Positions 38,022 through 48,995 of a DNA stretch of 64,000 nt are shown one piece after another. The position numbers and the translations under genes were made by a program. The notes beneath the pieces are model-generated. The model was not told the DNA's origin. It searched no databases and saw nothing but the letters and a program-made list of their open reading frames with translations. Each line of letters starts with the position of its first letter. Position 1 is the first letter of the stretch. Source of the DNA: Sipunculus nudus (Eukaryota; Annelida; Sipuncula; Golfingiida; Sipunculidae); the NCBI GenBank assembly GCA_026874595.1, contig CM049316.1, positions 11,336,839 to 11,400,838 of the forward strand, given 5' to 3'.

Positions 38022-38200
38022 TTGGGATATTGGTTAAGGCGTTTGACTTCGATGCTAAAGTCCAAGTTTTAACCCTGCCGCTACTAACTATAACTGTGAA
38101 ATATCGCGACAATCTCAGAGTTTCGCTCTAATGTCTTAAAGTCCTTGATTATTCTTAGCCCCTTGCTTTTATATAGTGATACCGAGAAAAAGTTTAATAG
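38022..38200 (+). mobile_element. SINE-like sequence, family C (head)
   Basis: TTGGTTAAGGCGTTTGACTT followed 30 bp later by GTCCAAGTTTTAACCCTGCC resembles A and B boxes of a leucine/serine-type tRNA head. The downstream CTTGATTATTCTTAG is shared with 50.4 kb, and a similar GAGTTATCCTTAGG follows a B-box-like GGTTCGATCCC at 44.95 kb. Confidence 0.4.
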
Positions 38201-38746
38201 TATTAAAGCAGTTTAATCGTATGGATACCATCAGCCTCTTTAGAACGAAAGTACCATCAACAGACCATCCTTAAAAATAAATAATAAAAAATTAAGATTA
38301 TTTTTTATTAACAGCAGGGGAAGAATTTGTTTCTCTCTATGTTGCGAAAAGCCATTGCACCTTTGGCTTTGTATTTAATTCAAATTGTGAACTTTTGTTA
38401 GGATAGTTGCCATTTTATAGCGTTTGAAACTAATTGCAATAACGAGATTTAATACATGTTTTGTATCCCTAAGGTTTGATTTGGAGGTTTGCTAGACATA
38501 AATAGATCGTCTATGAGTAAACCCTACACTTTTCAAATTAATACTCTAATCTGGTTTTAAATTGAGCGAGAGTATTTTTTTCTAATCTGCTGTACTCCTT
38601 CAGATTTTATTGTTACGGGGTTACATTTAAGCGGACCGAACTGTCTCGCTAGTGAAGCTTGCTTTGCTAGCGAAGCGGTTGGTACGCCGGACTACTCCCG
38701 GATCGGCCCAGGATTTTCCCCTCATTTATTTGTCTTCGTAACAAAA

Positions 38747-38758
38747 TGGGGGCTTGTC
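38747..38758 (+). promoter_or_regulatory. Primer-binding site (tRNA-Pro type)
   Basis: TGGGGGCTTGTC lies three bases after the left LTR. It is the expected place for minus-strand priming and differs from the canonical TGGGGGCTCGTC at one position. Confidence 0.6.
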
Positions 38759-38920
38759 TAACGTGACGGTTAACTTTGTGGCCCAGGGAATAATCTCACC
38801 AGTCTTGTTCTGACAGCAGAACGCTCTTAATGGGGGTGTGTTACGGGGTGACATAAAAGCGGACCGAGCTGTCTCGCTAGTGAAGCTTGCTTTGCTAGCG
38901 AAGCGATTGGTACGCCGGAC

Positions 38921-39650
38921 TTGTGCGCCACCGACCTGGTTCGACTCCCGGATTACGCTCCCGAGGCAGCGGAAATCTTGCGCTTCTTAAGAAGGAACTG
39001 ATTTTCACGCTGCCAGCTTTGACCGTTTATGATATATTTAGACACCAGATGGCGGTTTGTTGTCCACTGAAATAAACGTGCGTACGATGTGACAAGCAGC
39101 CAATCAGATGCCAATAAACAAACACTCGACAGGCATCCTGGCTCCGCCCATTGCCGCGCTTCAAGCGCCGCTTGAAGAGTTTGCGGTCGAATTTAAATTG
39201 CTCCCTCTGCATTCTCGCATCATCGACCGATTCGATTATGACATTATGACTGTGTTAGCGTAGCCATGTATCTGTTGTCTGCAAAACTGAAACCAGCCAG
39301 CAAGGTGTGCACGCAGCCTTTGTTGTTACGTTTCGTTTGAATTACAGCTCACCGGCCGAGCATCCTATGTGCCCAAGGCCCTAAGCAAACCACGTCAGGG
39401 GCAATTCTCTCTGAGCCTGTGGCCTGTTCAGACGGTTACGCTGGGGGATGAGCTGTCACTCAAAAAGAAATTAATATGATTGGCTCCGTGTATTCCTCGC
39501 TTGGCTTTGTCTTCCAGCACAAGGTCTCATCTGATTGGACAAAAATACAGTGCTCCCCTCTGGTGTTGCAATTCAGGATACGAGGTCATAACAAACAGCG
39601 CCTTACGATATAGGAAGTAGCCCTATAGGTAAAGCGCTGTGTAAAGAGCG
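38921..39650 (+). other. 730 bp present only in the right LTR, with CCAAT boxes
   Basis: It lies between CGCCGGAC and TACTCCCGGATCGG, which are adjacent in the left LTR. It holds four CCAAT elements in both directions (39100-39104, 39111-39115, 39479-39483, 39534-39538) and a CTCCGCCC box (39142-39149). At its left end is a tRNA-like B box (GGTTCGACTCCCGG, about 38938-38951) behind an A-box-like TAGCGAAGCGATTGG. It is either the original U3 lost from the left LTR, or an insertion that carries a promoter. Confidence 0.5.
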
Positions 39651-39697
39651 TACTCCCGGATCGGTCCAGGATTTTCCCCTCATTTGTCTTCGTAACA

Positions 39698-41285
39698 TTA
39701 TCCTTCATATTTACTCTACTGTTAAGATTTCATTTTCAGTGTTTTCCAAATAGCTGTGCAAGCCTCTCTTTTTTTTTTAAAATTCAACATATAATAACCA
39801 AATTTAAATAGCATATAATTTAAGATATGATAGAGTGAATGCCTGTGTTGCACAATAATTTTCCTTGCTTAATAAAATGTTATTAAATACAATCAATAGC
39901 TTGAAATCGGGAAATACGTAAAGCGTACTTTTGATTGTTTTATTATTTACTTTTATCTTGGCTGCCAAAAAACCGTGGTCTTTATTGATTAGAAGTTGCT
40001 GAGATCCTTAAAGTAATTTTTCACCATTTTATGCCGTACAAGTAGGAATTATGTGACAAAACTGTTGTTTAAACAATACTGATAAGAAAACTGACGAAAT
40101 TGCCTTCATTCTAAATGTGATTATGGCACCATAAATATCACAAATAGTATTTATTACCCAAATCGTGTCAAACGGTACCGCCGAATCGCTAAACGGGTTA
40201 TCTGGTGGAATTTTAGAGAAGTTACGGCTTGCCCATTTATATTGAAGTGGCAGTATACAATGATTTTATCATTTGTGATGTCAGTATTACAATAGCTTTG
40301 TAACTTTAATGGATTTTACACATTCTACCATTTTTATCCGATATATTCAAAATATGGCTCCTATTTTACCTTCAAAGGAGTTTCTCCCACCTACCTCCTG
40401 ACATAATTTGAATCACACAAGGAAACAATTTATCTACATCATGACATGCTTTATGTACCAGTTATCTATTTACTGTGATACAAAAAAAAAAAAAGATGTT
40501 TTAATAACATTCTTGAAGGAAAAACCGTACTTTGGTAATTATTCATTTTATGAAATCAAATTACCACTCGTGTATATGCTTTTTGTTTCATATAAATTCT
40601 TGCTGCCATGTATCTATTAGTTATGCCGTATGGTTGAAAGAAAGCTCTAAATCGATTTTAACCAATTGTTTCGACACACCACATCTAATAATGCGTCCAA
40701 GTCTAGTTTATTCCGGCTTCGATTGCGGTCATAATCTGTTTGCGGGGTTTTTTTTTGCAAATTCTATAATTCTACTGATATATTTACCTAATGCTAACTT
40801 CATTTAGACTAGGCTCCTCTTTGTAAACATTATTTTAGGGAACTCGAGGACGGAGTAAATTTATTTGGTTAATCCTGGACTGTGTGGCGCTCGCTTATCG
40901 ACGGATTTCATCAGGAACATCCCAAAGGAGATGATCTTAATCCTTTATTTCGATGTATTCGCAGCTGGGAAATGAATATCACCATTTTAAAATTTAAGAG
41001 ACGACTCTGCCGGGAGACAAACCCAGTGACGTCAGTACGTTGTAGAAAACCTCTTTCGCTAGAAGCATGCAGCGCAGGCTACAAAAGTCAGAGAAATAAA
41101 GTGTGTACCCTGTTACGTGTAACTAAACTTTCATTCCGGATAACTACGGAACCACATAACAACCCTGTTAACGTCTTTCTTGACAGGCGAAAGTCTATTC
41201 ACAATTAGATCACGTGGAATTTCGAGGACTAAGGAAAAATCACGATAATCAAATTTTTTTTCCCTATATAACAAGCATAACGGAG
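39698..41285. other. No gene seen; one unrecognised 108-codon frame
   Basis: The + frame 40882-41208 is arginine/lysine-rich with four cysteines and no family feature. The rest is AT-rich with nothing to name. Confidence 0.3.
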
Positions 41286-41850
41286 GAGATTATTAGAAGT
41301 TGATGAGAATAGGATGACGAAGAAGAAAAAAGGAGAAGAAAAATAAAAAAAAATGGTAAAGAAAGATAATGAATGGTTGGATGATGGAGAAGGGCATAAG
41401 GGTATGATGAGGGGGTAGAAGAAGAGGGGTACAGCAGGAACGATAAGAACGATAAAGAAGAAAGTAGGTAAGAAGAGGAAAAGGAAGACGATGTAAGAGA
41501 AAGAGCAAAAAAAAAAAAAAAAGAGGAAGAGGAATAAAATAAAGAGAAAGAAGCAGTAAAGAAGGTGCAGGATTTAGAAATAGTCAGAGAAAAAGAAGAC
41601 AAATATCATGAAAGGAAAGAGAAGAAGGAGAAGAAAACGAGAAAGAAAACGAGAAAGGAAGAGGGGGTAGGGAAGAGCACACAAACAAGAAGATAATGAA
41701 GAAGAAGACGAAAGAGTAGAAGAAAAATGAGATGAGGGTGAAGAAAGGCGGGGAGGAGAAAAATCAAAGAGAATAAGAAAAAGGATAGGAGAAGGAGGGA
41801 GATGAAGGAAGGGAGGAGAGAGAAGAAGAAGAAAGAGGCGACAAAAATAG
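41286..41850 (+). repeat. Long polypurine (GA-rich) tract, about 560 bp
   Basis: The + strand is almost entirely A and G, built from AAGAAGAGG-like words without a fixed period. Three overlapping minus-strand open frames here give serine/phenylalanine/leucine runs, an artefact of CT-rich composition. Confidence 0.88.
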
Positions 41851-43160
41851 ATCATCCTAAGACAGGTAATTATGCCAAATCCTTTGTTCAGATTTGTAAT
41901 GAGAAATTGCAATGACGTTTATCGTTAGTAACTACGTAGGACCCCGCTTTAGGACTTCAAGTGCCGACAGCCTGGTGGGGAAATCAAGCAAATCATGCTT
42001 TTAAAAGCAGTATTAGGTGGATGGAGACATATAATGACTGAAGTTTTACTATATATTTCCGGGTGAAAAAGATATCACCGATTCAATTAAACATAAAACA
42101 TTTGCAAAATACGGGTAAGGCGTTTATTGATAATTTCAGATTTATAGCCTAAACAATATAATATGAACAATGAAATGAGCAGCACCAATTCAATTACCGC
42201 AAGTTCAACCGAAAACCAACAGAAAGGCCATATAAATTGACATTTGATATGCCTAGAAATATATCTAAAATTCCATACAACCTCTAATACATCTTTGTTG
42301 TAATGTTTTCCTAGGGAAATACAAAATCTAAAATATTGTTCGATTTTCCGATATCATTTATTAAGATTCCATCATGTATCATAGAGCCATCATGTATCAG
42401 TTCTTATCAGAACCTTGCATCGAACGATATATGTACATAATCAGACTTGCTTTTTGCCCCAGCATGATCGTCATCCAGACTCATATAAAGGTTTAGGTCG
42501 TTTAAAGGTCAACTAGCATCAGTCTAAATATGTCACTTTTTGTCAACCTTGCTTTCTCGGGTAAGATTATTGCTTATAGGAACAGTTGTAACTCTTCCCT
42601 AAATCATTCTGCTTAAAATAATCATATTAAATTTACGGGTATGTTTTCCATGCCCTCAATGCCTTTGATCTTGCACGTACTATTCAGGGTATCTATTGAA
42701 ACTCCTGTACTCGGCATGTCTGTTTGCGTTTTATTTATTAGGTATCTGCAATATTATCTACGCCTGAAAGGAAAGCTTTCGAGGTGTTTTACATTATGTT
42801 ACCTGAGCTGATCATTAAGCACCTTAGTCCATTAGTAACAGCATTTAAATTTAATTTGCTTTACATTTTGAAAATTACCTTTTATCACAGAGGTACATAG
42901 ATCTATTATACATTACTTCTTTTGAATGGTTCATTCTTGAAAAATAAAATGCTATTTTTTATAAAACAGGTATCTTTATTATTTTTCATGTATTTGGCAA
43001 AAGCTGGGTAGTTTTTTTTTTAACTTCGCGTACATTAATACCCTCATTGGACACATGGTTCGTTAAGGTAGCTATTTATCTACCTTTTCCGTTTTATTTA
43101 TATGATCCCTGGCTTACTCTGCCTAAAGATTAATAAATTGTACGGTATTCCTAAAACGTC
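41851..43160. other. No gene seen
   Basis: Ordinary AT-rich DNA without assignable frames or repeats. Confidence 0.35.
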
Positions 43161-43758
43161 ACGGTGATTGATGAATGAGTTTGTATAATTACAGCTGTTA
43201 TTACACACGGTGATTGATGTATGAGTTTGTATAATTACAGCTGTTATTACACACGGTGATTGATGAATGAGTTTGTATAATTACAGCTGTTATTACACAC
43301 GGTGATTGATGAATGAGTTTGTATAATTACAGCTGTTATTACACACGGTGATTGATGTATGAGTTTGTATAATTATAGCTGTTATTACACACGGTGATTG
43401 ATGTATGAGTTTGTATAATTACAGCTGTTATTACACACGGTGATTGATGTATGAGTTTGTATAATTACAGCTGTTTTTACACACGTTGATTGATGTATGA
43501 GTTTGTATAATTACAGATGTTATTACACACGGTGATTGATGTATGAGTTTGTATAATTACAGCTGTTATTACACACGGTGATTGATGTATGAGTTTGTAT
43601 AATTACAGCTGTTATTACACACGGTGATTGATGTATGAGTTTGTATATTTACAGCTGTTATTACACACGGTGATTGATGTACGAGTTTGTATAATTACAG
43701 CTGTTATTACACACGGTGATTGATGTATGAGTTTGTATAATTACAGCTGTTATTACAC
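43161..43758 (+). repeat. 46-bp tandem array, exactly 13 units
   Basis: The unit begins ACGGTGATTGATGTATGAGT and recurs every 46 bp from 43161 to 43758 (598 bp). Units differ by single bases, such as GATGAATG against GATGTATG, and the array is otherwise uniform. It contains ATTACAGCTGTTATTAC, an imperfect inverted repeat with a CAGCTG E-box in nearly every unit. Confidence 0.95.
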
Positions 43759-44382
43759 ACGGTGCATGGGCCAGCGTTTAAAGAAAGTGTAACCTAAAGG
43801 GGTTGGCTTCATATGCGCAAAAGTTGACAGATCGCTAGTTGCAAACGTCCTCGCTGTATCTCGCAATTGTGATTTCAACAACCACAGTAATATTGTGTCT
43901 TTGAAAATAAGTGCTTGGTACGAAACTACACTTGTTGTATTTACATGAGTGAACGCCAAAACAGTGGGGTAGGGGGTATATATATCCCCACACTTTTTAG
44001 CAAGGGGAAGGGTCAATTTAATTATCCCCTCTGATATTTACAGATAAAATATTTATATATTTGACATTAAACATATTAATAATTAGAATAAAAGACTTTG
44101 TTCTTTCTCTCACTTTACTATGAAATTTTTTATACCTAAACCGGGGTTAGAATTAAAATATACTGGAAACATGTTATGTTAAGGTTTATAAAAAAAAATG
44201 TCCCACTTTTGATTACCCTCTGACAACCTAACAGAGGCCATGAACATATAACCTATTTGTATCTTCGTTTGAGAAAGTAACAATAAAAACAGGTTTTCTC
44301 TGATATATGTATATGATTTTTTAAAATATTTTTATCTATATTATATCTTAAAATGTAATATTTAACATAGACTAGTAATAAT

Positions 44383-44763
44383 TTGCCAAGAAGGCGTGAT
44401 CCAACCCATCTGAGGGATGATTTTAATTGTGATTATCCGGTTTTTGATAGAAACAAGAACTTTTGTAAGTTCTTTCAGTCTCCCAATAGATGCCTTTATC
44501 ACTTCAACGCCAGGTCTCCGAACCTTCACCTCGCCAAATGGCAAAAGCAGATCACAGACATGGATAACCTGAAGAGACAGTCTGAAGGTCTATATGAAAG
44601 ACCTCATATCCTTAGGACCCAAGTCAGCCGAACATATCATCGAAGGTTACAAAACCAAAACAGCCGACAAATATTACAGGGAGCATGTTCCCACCTCCAT
44701 TTTTATGGCACAGGCGGTCAGTCAGTAAGCCATAGTGGAAGAATGGCATTCAAACAAGTTTAA
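44383..44763 (+). pseudogene. Coding remnant with a frame switch, family unknown
   Basis: An open frame 44383-44763 starts protein-like, with HLAKWQKQITDMDNLKRQSE at about 44528-44587. From about 44585 the neighbouring frame becomes the plausible one: KVYMKDLISLGPKSAEHIIE then KTKTADKYYREHVPTSIFMA, closing with TAA at about 44730. This looks like one protein broken by a single indel. I do not recognise it; a processed pseudogene, a decayed transposon or a broken terminal exon are all possible. Confidence 0.3.
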
Positions 44764-45274
44764 TCAAATGTTTTGTTTCCTGACCTAGGACCTAACAATG
44801 CGAAATGCACTCAGCCAACCACCAACTAGAGGGATGTCATGGTTATCGTGGCATATACTATTTGTACCTTTCTACACACTTTTGTTGTTAAGTAGGAAGT
44901 CTCTTCGCAGAAAAAACTTGTCAGCTTCAGAGATGAAGGATTTGGTTCGATCCCGGCCACAGCCATATATCAGATAAAATGCTGAATTGGCTCCTAACTG
45001 CAGACTTTTGAGTTATCCTTAGGGTTTCTTGATAGAACATCTGATATTTGAAGGCTAAATAATAAATAATCCTTCATAATATAATGTCATCGGTCAACTT
45101 AAATATCCTTGTACCATTTAAAGAGTGACCAAGAGGAAACGTTTGTTACCAGCATTTGAAAGCGTACAGTAATGAAACTAATGCTCTAATAAAGAGCATG
45201 CAGATACTACTATAGCCCGATTCGGCTTTATTAAACCAGTTTTACTATTATATTATTCATATCCGCTTGCCAAG

Positions 45275-45277
<3 letters not shown>
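44764..45277. mobile_element. SINE-like fragment in otherwise plain DNA
   Basis: A B-box-like GGTTCGATCCCGG near 44947 is followed by GAGTTATCCTTAGG, related to the repeats at 38.0 and 50.4 kb. The 5' half of a tRNA head is not convincing. Confidence 0.3.
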
Positions 45278-45343
<66 letters not shown>

Positions 45344-45371
45344 GAGAGCGAGAGAGAAAGAGAGAGAGAGA
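45278..45371. repeat. (TA)n followed by (GA)n microsatellite
   Basis: About 31 TA units to 45340 run into a GAGAGAGCGAGAGAGAAAG-type block to about 45371. Confidence 0.93.
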
Positions 45372-45599
45372 ATCCACGAACGTCAGTAACCGTGTACCAT
45401 TTTAAGACTGAAACCAAGAGGAAACGTTTGTTACTTTCCTATGAAAGCGTACAGTAATGAAACTGGAAGTAAACATGAATGATATTTTTATTTATTTATA
45501 TTTATTTTAATTCTTATCTTAGTGTATATTACTTTCTGGAATGCAATATAACATGCAAAGTCGGGGGGGGGGGGATTGCACCCTCCTGGATACGCTCCT

Positions 45600-45790
45600 G
45601 CTGTGGCCGTACCACTGAGGAATCCGCAAAAGGCGCACTGGTTTGTGAGTGAAACACTCACGGCCTTACAATTTAACCTGCAGAGCCCTTCCCTGGGCTG
45701 AGGTCGACCGTGAAAAACCTCCCCGTCCATGCAAGGATTCCCCCTCACGATCTCCTCCTGGCTTTGAGTTCTGAGCCACAGTAGCAAGTG
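45600..45790 (-). mobile_element. tRNA-derived SINE, copy 3 of family A (truncated)
   Basis: It shares GGCGCACTGGTTTGTGAGTG, the CTGCAGAG core, GGTCGACCGTGAA and a CACGATCTCCTCCTGGCTTTGA head region with the copies at 19.1 and 27.7 kb. The body is shorter, and a G run of about eleven precedes it (45563-45573). Confidence 0.62.
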
Positions 45791-46369
45791 TAAATGGGCC
45801 ACACCTTGGTTTAGAGTAGCTAATGATTTTTTTTGTCATTATATTTGTCTCATCAGGTATTTATTTTATGAATATATCACTGTTTACTTGATCTTACTAC
45901 CTCTGTTGATGTTTATCATGCTTTCTTACGATTTCTCATACCGTGAGGTTTGAATCTCCATGCTTGTCTATAAGAAGTGATTACTTGTTAAAACAAATGG
46001 CGGACACCTTGGTATAGACTGGCTTTCTAATACTCCCTCCTTAGGTGAGTTAAGCTAGGATACGTGATTATGGCCAAGTCCCATTTTCTGTGAACAGGTT
46101 ACAAGAACATGACTCGCTTATATTAAAGGCTACCGTCTTGTCTTTCATCCTCCATGTAGCGGGTAGCTAAAAGGAGGCGGGCAACTGAATCTGATTGAAG
46201 TCCTATATAATAATGGACCGCAGCATTACAGGTGGATCACAGAAGTACAGTCATCACGTGATTGCATGTCTGATGAAGAAGCCGATGTTGCATCCCGTGT
46301 TCTCCTCTGGTTCAGGTCCTGTTGCTATGGGTGACATTACATTAATATATACCGTGAGCTGCAGTGCAG

Positions 46370-47225
46370 ACGTTGAACATGCTGACCACCTCGCAAACAC
46401 GCCCACCCCACCAACACGACCACCGCTTTTACACGCCCAGCCCACCAGCACGGCCACCTTGCTAGCACGCAAGGCCCACCGACACAACCACCTCGATCGT
46501 TTAAATACACCCCCATCCCACCAACACGATCACCTCGTTAACACCTCAGCCAACCAACACGACACCTCGCTCAAACGCCCACCAACATGACTACTTCGCT
46601 AAAACGTCCAACCCACCAACACAACCACTCCGCTGACACGCCCAGCTCACCGACACGACCACCTCGCTAACACGTCCAGTCCACCGACACGACCACCTTG
46701 CAAAGACGTCAAACCCACCAACACAACCACTTCGCTGACACGCCCAGCTCACCGACACGACCACCTCACCAACATGCCCAGCCCTCCGACACGACCACCT
46801 CGCTAACACGCCTAGCCCACCAACACAACCACTTCGATGAAACGTCAAGCTCACCAACACGACCACCTCGCTAACACGCCCAGCCCACCGACACGACCAC
46901 CTCGCTAACACGCCCAGCCCACCAACACTACTTCGCTGACATACCCGGCTCACCGACACGACCACCTCGCTAACACGCCCAGCCCACCAACACAACCACT
47001 TCGCTGACACGCCCAGCTCACCGACAAGACCGCCTCGATCGTTAAAACGCCTATCCCATCGACACGACCACCTCGCTAACATATGCCTACCCACCAATAC
47101 AATCATCTCGGTAACGCGCCCAGCTGATCAACACGACAACCTCGCTGACACGCCAAGCCCACAAACAAGAACTCCTGGCTATAACATGAAGAAATTGGTT
47201 ATAAGGCCACCTCGCTAACACGGCC
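46370..47225. repeat. 34-bp minisatellite, about 25 degenerate copies
   Basis: The unit is of the form CACGACCACCTCGCTAACAC plus GCCCAGCCCACCRA, 34 bp, repeated irregularly. It is AC/GC-rich against an AT-rich background. A minus-strand open frame of 171 codons (47106-46591) exists only because the units avoid stop codons in all three frames. Confidence 0.85.
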
Positions 47226-48549
47226 ATTGTTATTGGTCCAGTAGGTATACATTGTAAGCTTTTGGAACTATATATCACTCATACAATGTAAATACGGAAA
47301 TGTCCTTCTTCCTCTTCACTACAGTAATGCATTATTATTTTGTGAGAAGCCCGGTACGATCGTCCAGCACGGGGCTTCATAACACACCAGTAACTCCGCT
47401 CACTGCGGCCTCGCTAGCTGCCACACCTTGTCGTCGGTCAAGGTTCACCGCTGTTCTGCAGAATTATTGAGATTAGGTCTGGTAAAGAATGAAATAAAAA
47501 AGATCTGGAAAAATATTTTAGACATTTTATCTGTATGGGAGAAATGAAAACGTTATGCTTTTAGTATGATTAGATTTTCTGCTGTCTGATTCAGTCAATG
47601 CAAGGTAATATTTTTATTGTAACTCTGTTGTACGCAAAGCTCTCTTTTCCCCGAACCGACGGATAGAACTGCTTGAACAGAATATAGAATTGAGATAACT
47701 TGAAAACGCCTGGTCAGTGTAGTTCATCCTGGCGCGGGACCTCTGGCGTGAGGAGGCGAACTATGGACAAACGGTCTTATTGCCTATAACCCTGCCCAGG
47801 CTCCGCTTACTGTTACACTTGGTCGCTTACTACGGAGCGGATCCAGGATTTAGGAAAAGGAAAGGTCAAACCTATGAAGATTAATTACTTATCCTAAAAA
47901 ATAATATCCCCGGTCCGGAAGAGGGGGGTCCAGGCCGCGAACAAAATGCCCTGAATCACTTGAAAAAACTTTGCCGCGGCTGAAAAAGGGGAGCTCTGGA
48001 CCATATCGCCCCCCCCCCCCCCCCTCCAGATCAGCTTCTGTACTACAAACACTTTACTTAACAGTCTATGAAATGGTCAACTTCTTCAAGGCCACAGATC
48101 TGATGCCTGTGCAGTCATCGATTATTCATAATCTCTTTAACAGGCAAACTAACTTAACATCACTAAAATATTTATGTGCAAAATATAAAAAAAATAATCT
48201 GGTTATGTTTTAACTTTAAAATCTACAATTAAGACAAATGCCTTATAATGACACAATAAACCAACCCCTATTAAGCTCAATAAAACACCAAGGGTATTTA
48301 GTCCAAAGATTTCTGGAATAACGAGTGGTTTGATAGAGCAATAAATCACGATAATCCCATGAACCACTTGATAGATATGGTGGATTTGAAGCCCGCAACC
48401 TGAACAGGACTTTTTGGGAAATATTGAAAATATAAACAGTGGAACCTGTCTGAAAGACAACTTTTCTATTATTAGTATTAAGACCACCCTTGGGAGAACG
48501 GAAAGCATTCACATAAATTATAACTGAGATGTCTAATAAACCACTTAAT
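47226..48549. other. No gene seen
   Basis: GC-richer patches at 47340-47460 and 47720-47960 look like old transposon DNA, and there is a C run at about 48009-48024. No frame can be assigned. Confidence 0.3.
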
Positions 48550-48578
48550 TAGGGCTGTAACAATATACCGATATATCG

Positions 48579-48639
<61 letters not shown>

Positions 48640-48995
48640 ACGTTGATACGGTTACCGATACGCTATGTATGCTGTATCGTTGTATCGATGAAACACGATA
48701 AATGCTGAGAAATATAGAAACAAGTCAAACAACCGTAGCCTTAATTATAGTAGGAGTTATTTTTAAAGTTTAAGCTGTCTTTTCATTCTCATGATGACCA
48801 TTTTATTGTAATGTCGTATGAACGACTGGTGCTTCCATGACAAGCGGGCGCGTGCGGGTGATATAAAATGAATGTCTTTTTTATTCTTTTTAAACGCTTT
48901 GTCCTCAGAGCGTATCGTCAACACGTATCGGTCATCGCATTTTTTTTATCGCAATACGTATTAATCCTGAAAAGGCTGACCGATACCCAGCCCTA
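48550..48995. mobile_element. hAT-like non-autonomous element (MITE) with internal TA array
   Basis: The left end reads TAGGGCTGTAACAATATACC and the right end, as its reverse complement, TAGGGCTGGGTATCGGTCAG. These are terminal inverted repeats of the TAGGGCTG...ATCG type known for hAT MITEs. Sub-terminal CGATAC/GTATCG motifs recur on both sides. A (TA)27 array fills 48583-48636. The flanking duplication is imperfect (CTTAATTA against TAGAATTA), so the copy is old or the ends are slightly off. Confidence 0.55.

Larger units (their letters stand above)
38611..39697 (+). mobile_element. Miniature LTR retrotransposon (TRIM-like) with PBS, PPT and TTAT target duplication
   Basis: A 133-bp left LTR (38611-38743) starts TGTTACGGGG and ends CGTAACA. 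A TGGGGGCTTGTC primer-binding site (38747-38758) follows it directly, then only about 70 bp of internal DNA, then a TTAATGGGGGTG polypurine segment and a second LTR (38839-39697) with the same ends. TTAT flanks both outer ends (38607-38610 and 39698-39701). The LTRs match over about 80 bp on the left and 45 bp on the right, but the second carries 730 extra bases. No gag or pol remains. The PBS matches the start of the tRNA-Pro-type site known from vertebrate gammaretroviruses and some Gypsy elements. Confidence 0.75.

Noticed and set aside
41264-41912. Three overlapping minus-strand frames rich in S, F and L
   Set aside because: They are the complement of a polypurine tract; low-complexity composition explains the lack of stops.
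46591-47106. 171-codon minus-strand open frame, the longest in this part
   Set aside because: It is made entirely of the 34-bp minisatellite. The translation is a tryptophan/valine/arginine repeat and the phase shifts with each unit.
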